A DNA stretch of 64,000 nt from the NCBI GenBank assembly GCA_001598975.1, contig BBXU01003160.1:1-64000 (forward strand), written 5' to 3'. The notes beneath the pieces were generated by a model that saw only the letters and a list, made by a program, of their open reading frames with translations, made no database searches and was not told where the DNA came from. Made by a program: the position numbers and the translations under genes. Of the stretch, positions 47,077 to 59,315 are shown piece after piece. The DNA comes from Parachlorella kessleri. Its lineage: Eukaryota; Chlorophyta; Trebouxiophyceae; Chlorellales; Chlorellaceae. How positions within the stretch are numbered: position 1 is the stretch's first letter; the number at the start of each line of letters is the position of its first letter.

Positions 47077-49435
47077 ATGGAGCATGCCAGCTCCACACGA
47101 GCTCTGGGCGTTGCTGTCATGGTGAGCCAAGAACGATCATCCCTTTCACTTCCCTTTCACAACCAGAGGGAGGCACGCCCTCAGTGGTATTTGAGTCAAA
47201 CCTGTGGTTTCCAGCTCAGCGCTCCTTGGTGGATGTTCCCTTGGGCCGATGTGAGAACCTTGGCTTTTATAGGGGAAGCTTGCATAAGCCAAGCCTCCTC
47301 CACTTTTGCCTGGCTGCAGGTCCCCCACGCCCCCTCGCTGCCTCATTGTGTGTGGCACGCCATCAGCCTGCTTGTCATTGGCGGAACCGCACGCACCACT
47401 GAGGTGTTGCCAGCCCGAGCCAAACTAATGCTCATTTGCAAAGACGTTGCAGCTGCTGTTCGAGAGGTCCCACTGTCACTAGATCTGAGGTGCACCGCTG
47501 ACTTGATGGCTGTCAAATCGCTATTGGCCTCAGCACCAGTCAGCAGGCTGTGGCTGCGGCGTGACATAAGGGGGGACGAAATCCTGCGCGACCCTGCCAT
47601 GCGCCAGCGATCAGCCAGCAGCCTTCAGGAGCTCTCTGCCAGCATCAGCTGCACAGACACGCTGCAGGAGTTCCGCAGCCTTAGGGTGCTGCACTTGGAA
47701 GTGAGTGGGTTGCATCTTGCTACAGATAGTGGGCAACCAATGTAGTTCGTGGCAAGGGCAGTGTCGTTTGATAGTGGGGATCCGTCCCAACACTTACCAC
47801 CGTCCCAGCGCCCAGAATCGGTCACGGCAGCATGGATAGGTGGCGGCACGCCGTTGAACTAGATTAGACTAGGGGCAGGGGGCTGCAAGGATGCCGACAG
47901 GCGAGGCCAGGTAGTACTAGCTGGGCCGCTGTTTATCTCATCCTGCTCAGCTGCAAGGGCTGCTTCAGTTGCAGGCGGCCTGCGTGATGGGCATTTAGCC
48001 GTGTGGCTGGGGCTGGCACCCTGTCAAGTCACGGACACCCCGCCGTGCCATTCCAGGCTTACGTGCTTCCCAAGCTCTATCCGGCCGTGCTCTGGGGTGT
48101 TGTGGGGCTTCAACGGCTGAGCCTTCACCACTTTGAGGAGTATTGCCTTACAGAGCTGCCAGCAGCACTGGTGGCGTCACTGCGGGTGAGCAGCTCAGTA
48201 TTCTCCTTTGCTTGCTACTTCCTGCAAAGTATGAGGCAGGCAGCCCAATGTGCCTTCAGAGGCAGTTATATTGCTGCAGGAGGAGGAGCTGCTAAGCCAG
48301 CTTTGAGGGCCGCCTCTCATTGCAGGGTGCATATGGGGCTGGCTGCCTGCCGGCCTTGCTGTATGGGACACAGTGATATCGCTCACTCTTGCCTTGCAGC
48401 CATAGAGCATGTGAACTTCCTTGCAAGCGCCACAGCGTAGCTGACCTGCCGCTGGCCTTCTAGTGACATTCTTCAGGTGATTGAAGTCACGCCCAAGCCT
48501 GTGGCGCTTCACTCTGCGTTTGCGCTGCGCCTACCGGCAGCCATGGCTCTTACACGCCTAAGTGTGGACGGCTCCTTCTATACCATTACCAGCCACAGGG
48601 CAGCGCCCAGGTAAAATACTGTTCAGAGGGCATTGTCTCATTCGCACGACCTGCACGGAGTCAATATGGGGTGATTGAGCCTAAACATCTGTTTCATGGT
48701 GCGCCAGCTTGTGTGTGAGTCCTGTGGCGCTTGCCTTACTATGTTGCTTATTAGCGCAATATGCTGTACGACAACATGGTGTAGTTGTGCCCTGCTGCAG
48801 TGCTACCGTGGATGTGGCAGCCATGTGCCAGCAGTGCCAGGAGGTTGTGATTGAAGCCGAAAACATTGTTTTTCAGCTCCCACTTGGAGTTTACAGAAGC
48901 GCGCTTCAAGCCTTTGTTGACATGCTGCTGCAACCCTGCAGTGAGTTTGCCGCCCCCAACACCACGCCTCCTTAGAGCAGCATCTCAACCCTGTCCCCTG
49001 CGATGAGTTCTGCTCTGTTGGGTGTCGGCTCGGCTAGGAGTAATACATATTCATGTTGTGCCTCCTGGAGGGTGTGCTGTGGCTAACAAAGCGCTGCTGC
49101 AATTACCCAGGGCACAGGTCAGGGCATGGAGCCCAGCACAGCGGAGTAAACAACCATTTCCAACTGCTGCAGGCCCAGAGGGCCGCCCAGCCGCTTGGCA
49201 GCGTCTGGAATTCCGCCTCCTTGGGGACGTGACTGTCCGGGCACCCAGCGGCGACGGCTCAGCTGCAAGCCATGGCAATAAGCAGCTAGTGTTGTTCACG
49301 AAGCCAGCTGCCTTCATCTATAAGCTTCGCCATGCGCTGCTGGGCGTGGCGGATGCCAGGGTGAGGGTAAGCTTCCAGCACTGGCAGTGCTCCATCTTCC
49401 ACCCTACAGTCATAGAGATTGAGCGGCTGCTGTGA
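47077..49435 (+). CDS. F-box-like/leucine-rich protein, function unknown
   Basis: Exons 48057-48185, 48477-48610, 48801-48940 and 49173-49435 agree in phase. The 5' part is either one exon 47077-47700 (429 aa in all) or 47077-47121 plus 47320-47700 (363 aa). The intron in the second choice has good sites (ATG|GTGAGC, CTGCAG) and a length divisible by three, so phase cannot decide. SLPHCVWHAISLL followed by LPARAKLMLICKDVAAAVRE resembles an F-box with a short insertion. After it come leucine-rich stretches (LQEFRSLRVLHLE; VVGLQRLSLHHFEE; MALTRLSVDG) like irregular LRRs. If so, the protein would be the substrate adaptor of an SCF ubiquitin ligase; this is inference from weak similarity. Another LRR exon may be hidden near 48400-48440. 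The C-terminal exon (VIEIERLL-stop) has no recognised domain. Confidence 0.6.
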
Positions 49436-51061
49436 GATTTCCGGTCATTCTCTATCCATGAGATGCTGATGCAGCTTGAGTGTAGACACTTTGTGGAAGA
49501 GGGATGGTGTGGTATTGACTGTGAGGAATTGATAACTGGCGTGGAATTTGCGGCTGTGACAGTTTAGGCTCATGTGCCACAGTGAGTGCAGCCAGTTGGT
49601 CTGTCTCTTGCTCCAGCCGAATTTCATTGTGATATTCCTGCCTTGCACCACCACAGGTTCTTTCTGGTTGCCTTGCATGCTGCATGTCGTTGCTCCTACC
49701 TCGGGTGCGTGTTCGCTGCTGCGCTTCTGTGTTTCTTAAGTGTTTGCTGTATGATAGTGTAACTCGTGTATTGATCTACGTGGATTATGACTATTGCAGA
49801 GCAAGTTGATGAAACCAAGACACGTGCTGCGTTCTTTGCTTGTTGCTGGTGCATAACTGGTTGTACGATGGGTTGCCCGCTGTTTCCTAGTAGTTGCAGT
49901 CTAAACGTAGTCTCTATTGGCATGTATGTCTATTGAAACCAGCCTGAGCTGGCAATCCTGTCAACAATGGCTTTCATTCACTGGTCTCTGACTGGTTGGC
50001 TGTGCTTAGCCTGTGTAGGTTTCACAGGTGAATGCGACGGTTATAGACTATTTGCTGGTCGCAGAGAAGTGGCTTGCACTCTTGGGAAGACAACTTCAAA
50101 ACCCACATGGGTGCACTGCTCTGTAAAACAGATTGCGTTGGGCAACTCATTGAGCCATGCACGCTTGTTTAGGACAGGATATGTGCCCCACATTTCAAGC
50201 ATTGAGCCATCTGGCAAGACCCCAGAGCATTCAAATCGGCCTTGACCGTTCCATACTGCTAATATGGACTCAGCCCAATGGCAGGCAGCCACAGCGATAA
50301 GGAAGTGTGCAAAGGAAGCATACAAGGCCATCTCAGGACAGAACACGAATCTGTCGCAGGATGTGAAGGGATAGATGGAGGAAGGATGACGCCTTGCGAG
50401 CAGGTCAACTTCCACAGAAGACATACTGGGTTCAACTGACGCCCCAAGCAACCAATATACAGTGAAGTCCCAGAAGCGAGAATCTCGTCCAGGTCATGTC
50501 ATATACACCATGAAATCAACTATGCTAGGATAAGTGATAGCAGGGAAGACGTTCACATGAACAAGCTGTGCGCAAATAGTCGATGATGATAAGTGTTAGC
50601 ATGCACCTACATATATTCGGTTGCGGACAGCTTTTGCCAGTAAAGGTGCCCCAACCTTGGCACAGTATTGCTCTCGCCTTTGACAAGCATACCGCTGGCA
50701 ACAGCAACATTTGGGCCTCCCCACTGCTCTTGTCAACCTTCCCGGGGCTCACGGCAGCGCGTGGTTGCGGCATGCTGCTAGACTCGCCCACGCTGTTGAT
50801 ATTCCCACTACCGCAAATCACATTGCATGTCACTGCCCACCACAGGGACAAAGCTATGCTGGCGAATCTCCTTGTCGACCTGCACATACAGCTTGTGCAT
50901 CTGCACAGCAGCAACTAAATAAATTGATAAATTCGCACAGGCCTCAAGGCCTCTGCACAGCAGCACGGTGGCAAGAGCTCAAAGCGCGTTTCCTAGCAGT
51001 GGGGGATCGGAGAGAGGGCTCCCAGATCTAGCTCTAATGTATCTCACCAAACGCTGTGAGC
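49436..51061. other. Long convergent interval between the F-box-like and GT49 genes
   Basis: About 1.6 kb with both 3' UTRs. A TGTAA lies at 49758-49762. A 136-codon open frame on the minus strand (50041-50451) has some protein-like composition, but I recognise no motif and no splice signals tying it to either neighbour. Other open frames look random. No repeats stand out. Confidence 0.45.
49758..49762 (+). terminator. Candidate TGTAA poly(A) signal, F-box-like gene
   Basis: TGTAA on the plus strand about 320 nt after the stop codon at 49433-49435. The position is reasonable for a green-algal 3' UTR. Confidence 0.45.
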
Positions 51062-54000
51062 TCAGTCACGTGACGCCAGATGACATGGCGCGAGAAGTGC
51101 CATGCAAGCTCCCTTGAGATAAAACACAGAAACAAAGAAAATGCATGCATGGCACCATCCCCTAACCTGGGTCCAATGTTCTGTGCTACGAGTCAGCTGG
51201 TGGGTCAGCGAGTGCGCGTGCGGCACATGCACCACAAAGCCTCTCGGGTGCACGCTAAATGTGAAGTTGAGACCTGCAGCGCAAAAGCTTGTGCACGGGC
51301 ATAGCGACCTGGTACACAGGTGACCCCTCAGACATGGCATCCCTGGCTGCAAGTTAGAGATAGGTGGCTTGCAGGCTGCACCATCAGGCGCAACAGGGTA
51401 ACCTGCACGAAATTGGCGGGACCGCTGCACCACCTGTCCGGGCATGTCCGCTGCAAACAGCAGAGGCACTATGCCCTACTGTTTACTAACTGGAACCTAA
51501 ATCTATGCCTCTTACCGTCCAAGTGACGTATGTACTGTATCTTGTTGCGTCCAAACCCTGTGAATCGCTCATCATACCAGGGCGCAAACTGGCGTGCCAA
51601 GAGCACGTAAGGCTCATAATCCTGCAGCCATCCACTGCTGTTTGCCAAGGCCACAAGTGGCAATGTTCAGGACTATCACACTATAATATTTTGGTGCAGC
51701 TATGACTTTGGTAATTGGAAGCCTTCTTGCATTAATGCCACCAGTACCCTATGCCAACTCCATAAGGCCCAGGTGCCTAGCAGGCGAGCCGCTGCTATGC
51801 TGACGGATGGCTGCTGATGCTATCTCTTACAGTCTATCTATGTAGGCAATAATAGGCCAGCATGCAGCTAGCATGGTTACGATGGCACCCCAGGTTCTTG
51901 CCCTTTGCTAATGCGCTAGCACCCACCTTCACATACTGTATGCTGTAGGGCTGGTCCTCAGCTGTCCAGCGAGAATAGTTGGTGGGCCGATGTCCCTTGG
52001 CAAACTGCCTGCCCTGGAACTGCTTCAGGGCACCGTGCTGATATGCCATCACAGCATACTGCCTTCCACCTGAAGGTCATAAGCAAAACAGCAGTCAACC
52101 AACTAAATAGGAAGGTGTGTACCTCCCATCCCAGCCAGGGTGTTAGTTGATGCACGTGAACGGTCCATCTCAAGAACTGCCACTTTGTGAACTGCCAGCC
52201 GGCCAGCGTATTCCCATCATTCCCTTAGCGGCCTCATGTAATAGAAGTCAGGACAGGCGACCCAGTGACAGAGCCAGAAATTTTCTGACTGCCCACATAT
52301 GATAAACAAGCGGACACTAGCCTGTGTTTCCACCATGCTTACCCCATGCAGCAGCCATGGCAACCCTCTTGCCGGGCACCGCCCCGCTAACCTCGAAGGC
52401 TGGGAGAACAATAGCTTCTGGGCCGCTTAACTGCTTTAGTAACGCTGCATAGTCCTACACATGACAGCTGGCAGCAGGTATGAGTGAGCCACCATAGCCC
52501 ATAGTGCCTGTGACCGATAAGTCCAAACCGCAGCCAGTAAATAAGTGCCAACAAACCAAGCCTGAGAGCAGTGTTTGACACCAGCTGCAATACCAGCAGT
52601 ACTGCCTGAATCCTGCCCCTCTCACCTCTGGGGACTTGTACTCTGGGAGTACAGTGGGTGATGGCACAAAGTCAGCATCTAAGAGCAGCACAACCTGCAC
52701 AGCAAGCAGCACCCTCCCAGTTCAATGGGTGAAGGCAAGTAGCAAGAGGGTGCAGAGCTTCGACCTATGCCTAATTGCGACGTTCGCCTGCGTCTTTCAC
52801 TGGCTGTGCACCCAGGGATTCAAGCATCGCTGCTGCCCAGTGGTCAGGTTTCACCAAGGGAGGTTGTCCTTGTAAATGACAGCATGCAACTGTATACATT
52901 ACGAGCTATAGGTGGCAGTCTCACATCTGATCTCGCTAGCAAGAGTGCGCGGTTTCGAGCAGCATTGATGGGGTACAGCCCGGCTTCCTCCTCGCTATTA
53001 AAATCCTGGGTGATCACCTCCAGATCTAGGATGCATGACCCTGCAGAGTAGACGATTAGAATGGTTGGCCTTGGAGCAACATACAAATTTAAGCTATATG
53101 CCAGGTTATGGGAGCAAGACAACTGCATCGCAGGTACTTGCAAGTGTCAGGCAAAACTACAGCGCAATTGCAGGTATGCCGCTCACCCAACAGGTGCTGA
53201 GCTAAGGCAGCAGTCTGGCAGGCTGCCTGCAAAGAAAACCTTGCATCGCGCCCTGCCAAACCCCACCTCTGCATCTGCGTGAAACCACCAGCAGCGAAGA
53301 GTGTGCTCACCATATCGCTCCATATTTAGGAAGAACTCCTCCAGATGGGCTACTGCCAGTTGTAGCTTCTCCCCCAAGAGTGCCTTGTCTTTGGTGGCAG
53401 TGATGTGACCCTTGACCGTCGGCACATACACGACAGCTGCTATGGGGTCGGGCCAGACCTTGCACTGGTTTTTCAGCATGCGCACCCTGCAGCGGAGTAA
53501 ATGGAGGACGAGGTGAGGATCGGACGATGTGAAGGGCCGCAAACATAAGGGAGTTAAGCGTGTAAGCTTCTGCCCTTGGTGTGCAACGGGGCTTGACCAA
53601 CAGTGCATGCCACCGATTCAAGTCCGGGAAAGCAGCAGTTGCCTTGTCAGAAGAGCTAACAGTGCTTACCAAGCAGCAGCTGCCTTGTCAGAGGAGAAGC
53701 AGTGCATACCTTTCAAGGGACAGCTGTGTCACCACTGTTACACTCTCACGCTGGCGTGGCTTGTAGCTGTGCCAGCTGTGTACAGTCCTCAGCTTGGGGA
53801 CCACCAGGGCGCTGTCAGGGCCTCTACACCGCTTGTACTTGCTGCTGCTCGAGTGCTGCTCCTCGGCTCCAAGTAAGACTTCCTCCTCTATCATTATTCT
53901 CGAATACACAACCTTCTCTCGCAGCGCGCGGTTGGCTCTGACAACAGCCCCACCTGGATTAGTAAGGCTGCCACCTGGAAGCGTGCTTCCGCTGCTGGCC

Positions 54001-54241
54001 AAAGATATGTAAGCCTGCAGGCCAGGGGCCACCAGTAAGCCGTGCAAAGAGGCCTCTAGCACGATTGAGTGTGCAGTCCATGCGCTGAAGAGATCAAAAC
54101 ACTTGTATTCTGAAAGTCCAGCTTGATCATCTGTGCTTCTTTACTCACCAAAGCTCCAACCATCAGGCAGCCTAAGGCCACCCTCCGTGCCCACATCCCT
54201 AGGCGCCGTCCTTGTCCTGCCACTTTCCTTGCTTGGGGCAT
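51062..54241 (-). CDS. GT49 glycosyltransferase (LARGE/B4GAT1-like)
   Basis: Golgi type II glycosyltransferase of CAZy family GT49, which in animals adds glucuronic acid during matriglycan synthesis; the algal acceptor is unknown. The ten exons, 5' to 3', are 54241-54149, 54014-53710, 53486-53311, 53040-52925, 52694-52626, 52454-52343, 52069-51927, 51621-51516, 51273-51167 and 51112-51062. This gives 425 aa. A basic N-terminus and short hydrophobic segment (RRVALGCLMVGAL, residues 19-31) suggest a signal anchor. Family marks are VTVVTQLSLER, AARNRALLLARSD, the metal-binding DAD at residues 236-238 (VVLLLDADFVPSP), KGHRPTNYSRW, DYEPYVLL, YDERFTGFGRNK and VVHVPHAHS. The last exon is uncertain: a weaker donor ten bases downstream of that of exon 9 would read another frame and end near 51020. 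The gene is divergent from the MFS gene. Confidence 0.87.
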
Positions 54242-55042
54242 AGAGTCAATGACAGGCTGCAAGCTGCTGGATTGATCATAAACCCATCCCTTGCAGGGGG
54301 GGTAGATGAGTGTCGCCTGGTCACAGGTGACTGTGGTTCATAGACGCTGGGACGAGGGCTGGTCCTTGCTAGAAAAGATATAAAGAAATCCAGAGATGTA
54401 TAAAAGAGAGTCGCCGAAAGCAAGCGGTCGTCTTGCGCAGCTTGACTGTCGTTCAAGCCTGGGCATGCTGCGCTCTGCTGAGGTTCCCCTGCAGCCACGA
54501 GCAGTGGCAGCTAGCGTAACACTGCTTGAGGCGCCTGGCTGCTTTACAGCATGGATAATGGCGTCAGTTAAAGTGACAACGATCAAGCAGGTCCAAGTCC
54601 CTGACAATGTCAAAAGGTCATGCTGCCTGCCCATGGTGCGCTGACAGCTTGCGAGAATCATCACTGGGACTTGTCCATGCTGTCTCGTTGCTCCTCTTCA
54701 AATGGTTTCACTGACAGTCCAACACTGCCACGTAACACCAGCTCAGCAAACCCCTTCACGCCCCAGGTCAATTTCTACCCAGTGGGCTTGAAAAGCGGGG
54801 TGTGGGATAATGCGGACTTCTTTGTATCAAGAACGGCAAGGGTTTAGTGTGCATTGTTCTCAAGCTACGAAATTACGCAGAAAGCGATGGAGCTGATGGG
54901 ACCACAGCTTCTGCAGTTTATTACAAGAGATTACCAGTTGACGGCTAAGTCATGATGATTGAGCACTAACTGGATCTGCGTCGCCCTGCGACCCATCGTG
55001 ACCAAGCGACCCGCTGCCGCTTTTCCCCTTTCCTGGTGGAAG
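54242..55042. promoter_or_regulatory. Divergent promoter region, GT49 and MFS genes
   Basis: About 0.8 kb between the two probable start codons. Open frames on both strands here lack splice context and similarity. I see no repeat or recognised motif. Confidence 0.45.
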
Positions 55043-58000
55043 ATGACAGCAACATGCTTGAGAGCACCCTCCGCAAGCTGCTGTTCACACAGCAGTCTGA
55101 GGGCAGCCGACCGTCCTAGGCGGCAACTCCTGCTAGGGGGCGGCGGCTTCCCACGGGCGAGGCGAAAGCACCCACCACTGACAGTTGCTGCAGCTGGCGC
55201 TGCAGCAGTCCCAGCTGGCAGCGATACCAGCCAGCCCGCCAGCCAAAGCAGGCTAGCAGCCCTGCTACAGCCCTTCAGCGACCCAAGGGCCAATGCAGGA
55301 GTGCTAGCTGTTTGTGGAGGTGCGCGGAGGGCATATGCCCTAAGCAAGCGTTTGCGCTGTGTTATGTATCTGCGGTTCTTGTCTTTTACTGGCGCCAGCC
55401 TCCCGTGAACTGAGACGTAGAGTGCCGCTCTGTGTTTCCTTTTTCTTGCATGAGCCTGTCTGGCCCTGGTTGGTATTGACAGGTGCTGGACACTGTGGGC
55501 CAAGCCAGACTACTGGCAGCATCCTTGGTGGGGACCACATAGGCTGCGTTCAAGGCTCACCATGACTCGAGTGTGGACAGGGCCATGCTCATGCTGTGCA
55601 GCTCATATGCTGACCTCCGTGTCGAACCTGATGCTGGACTCGTACCTCCCATTGTACTTGAGTGAGGTGCTGGCTCTCAGCAACACAGAGGTAGGCAGCT
55701 CCAGGTGCTGCTTTAAGGCTGCTGCTAGCCTGCCTGCGGCACGGTTGTTGATACTGACCTCTCCTGCGTCACTGGCTCTGGCAGCCTGAAGCCGTGACTT
55801 GCTATGCTGCCAGTGCCTGCACCCTGGCCTATGACGAGCAGGTACACCCGAGTGGCACCCACTCTGCATGAATTCCAGCTGTCAGAAGCTCTCAACTGAC
55901 AGGTTGACAAACTACCAGGCGCCCTCCTTGACACGGCCCACTATTCTGCTCACTCTGCTATCCTCACTTGCTCTTGGGTTTGCAGATCGGTAATCTCCAG
56001 GGGCTGGCCCACTTCCTCGCCCGGATAACCAGCAGCCTCAGCGGGACGCTGGCCGACGTGCTGTCCCCCGCTAGGATGGTGGTGCTAGGCACCCTGCTCA
56101 ACACACTCAATAAGCCCATGCTGGCATTCAGCGGGGCAGTGCATGGCTTCTTGGGGGCCTCCGCCTGTCGATACTGGATTGCCCTGGCCAAGGTGGGTGC
56201 TTTGCAAAGGGCAGTATGGCTAAATGGCAAGTGGTGCATCCCTTCGGTTCTCTTGCAGTTGTGGTTGTTGTCATTCAGCAGGCAGTGCTTGTGCTTTTGT
56301 TTGGTCCGTATGATTGCCATTGGGAGAAGCTGCGCTTGGTGAGGAACCTTGCCTTACTGACAGCTGCGGTGGGTGGCCAGGCAAGGGTCCCCAGCAGGGA
56401 AAAGGGGGCGTGTTTGGAGGCTCATACGGACCCCCTGCGACCCTGGCAGGCTTTCGACAGGACGAGCGAGGCCCCACAGAAGGCGCTCATCGGGGAGCTT
56501 GCGGGGCAGACCGGCGAATCCCCAACCGCTGCGTTCAGCCTGCGGCAAGCCACTGGCACGCTGGGTATGGTGGTGGGAGCCACGGCTGCCAGCCTAGCCT
56601 TCCAGCTGTCTGGCAGGAGCTACCTGCGCACGTTTGCCCTGGCCACCATTCCCACGGTGCTGGCGCTGCTGCTTGTCTCCGTGGCATTTGGCTGGCGCGG
56701 CAGCAACAGCAGCGGGGTGGTTGATAGCATAGTTGGCAGCAACAGCAGCAGTGGCGGCAGCAGCAGCAGTGAAAGCAGCGCCATCAACAGCAGCGGGGTG
56801 GTCGATACCTTAATTGGCAGCAACAGCAGCAGTGGCGGCAGCGGCAGCAGTGAAAGCAGCGGCAGCAGTAGTCTTTGTAGAGGCAGCATAGAGCTGCAAC
56901 TAAGAGATGCAGGGAGAGCTGCTGCCAGCCATTCTCCCACTGCTAGTCAGCAGCCTGGTAAGGACGGTGTGGAGCACCTTGCCAATCCTATCATAAAGGG
57001 CCACGGCACAAGGCTGTCTCTGTCCTTGGTGGGGTTAATCTGCCCACTAACAATGGCACATGAAGCCCATGGCAATCTCCCCGTGAGGTTACCGGCCCTG
57101 CATAAGCTGGTCCACTGATCAATCCAGACTGAAGCTGCTATGCTGCACACCCACAGTATTTGGCAACCCCTAGGGCCTCCTTCTCCTCGGGGGATTGGAA
57201 GGAATGCAGTGAGACTCGCAGGCTTGCGCGCCAGTTTTGCCAGGGTCGATCCCAGGGTTCGCACCTGTAGTGACTTAGCAGGGGGATGCCCTTATCAATC
57301 CGAGCTTCCAGGAAGGTATCCCCAAAGGTTTTGCAGCTCGCCCTTCAGCGTCATAGTGGTATGTGGCCAACAGTAGGTAGAAAGGAGCGCCCATGCTGAG
57401 CCTACTGGGCAAGGCAAGCCCTTCATCTGCATTGTATTATTGGTGGTGCTTGCAGGTACTCTTGAAGCAAGCACTGTGGATGTCCAGAATGGACAGGACC
57501 AGCCCACGCTGAGCCTGCTAGGCAAGGCGAGGACGGTGCTGAGCGCCTTCAAGCCTGGCTACTGGGAGGCGCTGGCCGTGGTCTGCACCCTGTTCTTCGC
57601 TCGCTATGACGTCTCCTTTGTCATGCTACGAGCCAAGGCGGTAGGTACAACCTTGGGGTATATCTACCGCTTGCAGAGTGGACCTTGGAGGTTGGGGGAT
57701 GGTGGCTGGAAGCACCTTGCTCAGTTGCCTTCTTGGGCCAGCCTTGCTGGGGTGGACCACTTTAGGTGAGGGTTGACCTTGCCCACAATCATGCCTCATC
57801 GTCTGGTGACATGCTGAATGTAGGTGGGGGTGGGGTGCAACGATCTTCTTAGCGCACACGATTCAAGCGCCCATTATGCTTAAAAGTTGGCACGTTGCCT
57901 GTTTAATGAGATATGGGGGGGGGGGGTAGATTCTTTTATTAGATACTCGACATGCCTTAGGCATTGCTTGTTGTGGGCCATGGAGTATTCACTTGCAGTA

Positions 58001-59315
58001 CCTGCTGCTGCACTACTGAATGGTTTGCACAGTGCTTGTTTGTTTGGCACGCACAGGTGATGGACCGAGCCCAGCTCCCCCTGGTGCTGCAAGTCTCCAT
58101 GCTGACTACCATCCTGCTGGCCCCCAGCGGCGGCATGTGGGCCAAGGCCAGCGTCCGGGCCCGCAACAACGTGCTGCTCCTCGGCATGGCTGCCCTGCTG
58201 TGCGCGGACCTGTGCTTTGCGTTCCTCCCCTCGCTGCCAGGTGGGTGCTAGCTAGGGCTCAGGCCTAGGCGTGAAGGTGTGGTAGCTCAGCATCTCTGTG
58301 TATTCAAACACTGGCTCAGTGCATCAGGCATGGCGTGTATGTGCCTGGAAGCTTGGCTGCCTGCTTACTCCTAGCCAGGCCTCGGCAGCTCTCGTCAGTG
58401 GCAGCCATACATGAGCTCGTGTGTTTGGTGTGAAGCATATCCCATCTGCAGGCGCTCGGCAGGGGGCCTTACAGGTGGCCCAGCAAAATGTGCACCCATT
58501 GCAGGGCAAGTTGCTCGTCACATCTGCCGATCGTGTAGGTGTGTACCTGCTGCTGGCAGGATGTCACGTGTCAGAGAGCCAGGATGTCAACATAGGCTGA
58601 AGAAAGGTATCAACCTGCCCTCCAGGCATCCTGCTGGGGGCGCTGCTGGTGGGATGCCACATGGCACTAAACCAAGGCGTGGCGCAGGCCATGGTCTCCT
58701 CTTACGTCCCTTCCAAGGGGGTAGCCGGCCTTGGCAGGATATCCGGCACCTGCTGGTCATTCACAGACCTGCTGCTAGGTGAGCATGGGGCTCCAGTCAA
58801 TTGCTTAGGGGCGTATGGGTGCTGTGTGCGCCCTGCCACCTGAGGAGTCTGACGGACACAGGGGTGTGTGACGGAGAGGGGTGACTGACAGTTCCCTTGA
58901 ACCCTTGAATACGACAGCATCGCTGTGACGGCGGCGCCATGGGGCAGTTGCTGCTCATAGAAGCAAGGGTGACGCGGCCAGCGAGTGCAACAAACCTTGA
59001 GGTGCAACGCACCCCGGCCTCTCCTGCTGTGCCGGCATTGAGCATGTGCTGCCAGACATGACCCTCCAGACCCCCTCCCCTTGCACTCACTTGCCCCTTA
59101 CCCACCTCCCCTTCGTGCCTCCTCCTCCAGGGTTTGTCCTCGCAGCCTCAAACTCCATCGCTGGCCGCCTGTGCGACTGGACGCTGGCGCGGGGCTGGGG
59201 CAACATCGGCTGCTTCCTGGGAGGCGCCTGCGCCTGCGCCCTCGCCATGCTGGTGCTCCTCTTCTTCAGCACCTTTGGCTCACTGGGAAAGGAGCCCCAG
59301 CCAGCTGCCCAGTAG
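55043..59315 (+). CDS. Major facilitator superfamily transporter with transit-peptide-like N-terminus
   Basis: Twelve-helix-type secondary transporter; the substrate is unknown. The eight exons are 55043-55319, 55602-55690, 55986-56192, 56450-56957, 57456-57640, 58057-58240, 58626-58778 and 59131-59315. They keep frame and encode 595 aa. Residues 1-85 are rich in Ser, Ala and Arg and poor in acidic residues, like a chloroplast transit peptide. The first membrane segment follows (GAHMLTSVSNLMLDSYLPLYL). The loop after helix 2 has ARITSSLSGTLADVLSPARM, a variant of the MFS G-x-L-a-D signature, and exon 4 opens with FDRTSEAPQKALIGELAG. A Ser/Gly-rich central loop (residues about 275-345) contains two copies of a 25-residue unit. 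The C-terminal half continues with ARYDVSFVMLRAKAVMDRAQ and later helices, ending FFSTFGSLGKEPQPAAQ. Plastid targeting is a prediction. The start chosen is the first ATG giving this frame. Confidence 0.85.
56705..56860 (+). repeat. Two 75-bp direct repeats coding for a Ser-rich loop
   Basis: Copies start at 56705 and 56786 (offset 81 bp, in frame). Both encode NSSGVVD..(I/L).GSNSSSGGS followed by SSESS. They lie in the central cytosolic loop of the MFS transporter and suggest a recent in-frame duplication. Confidence 0.85.
57915..57926. repeat. Poly-G run of 12 in an MFS intron
   Basis: An uninterrupted G tract in the 57641-58056 intron. It is of interest mainly as a likely sequencing or length-variable site. 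Confidence 0.7.

Noticed and set aside
50583..50918. Overlapping open frames on both strands near 50.5-50.9 kb
   Set aside because: Both strands are open for about 110-130 codons with no motif and no agreement with neighbouring exons; most likely chance.
24522..54241. A functional cluster of the SRCR, SCAMP and GT49 genes
   Set aside because: They share only the secretory pathway. They are separated by unrelated genes, lie on different strands, and clustered pathways are not usual in green algae, so the proximity is probably chance.
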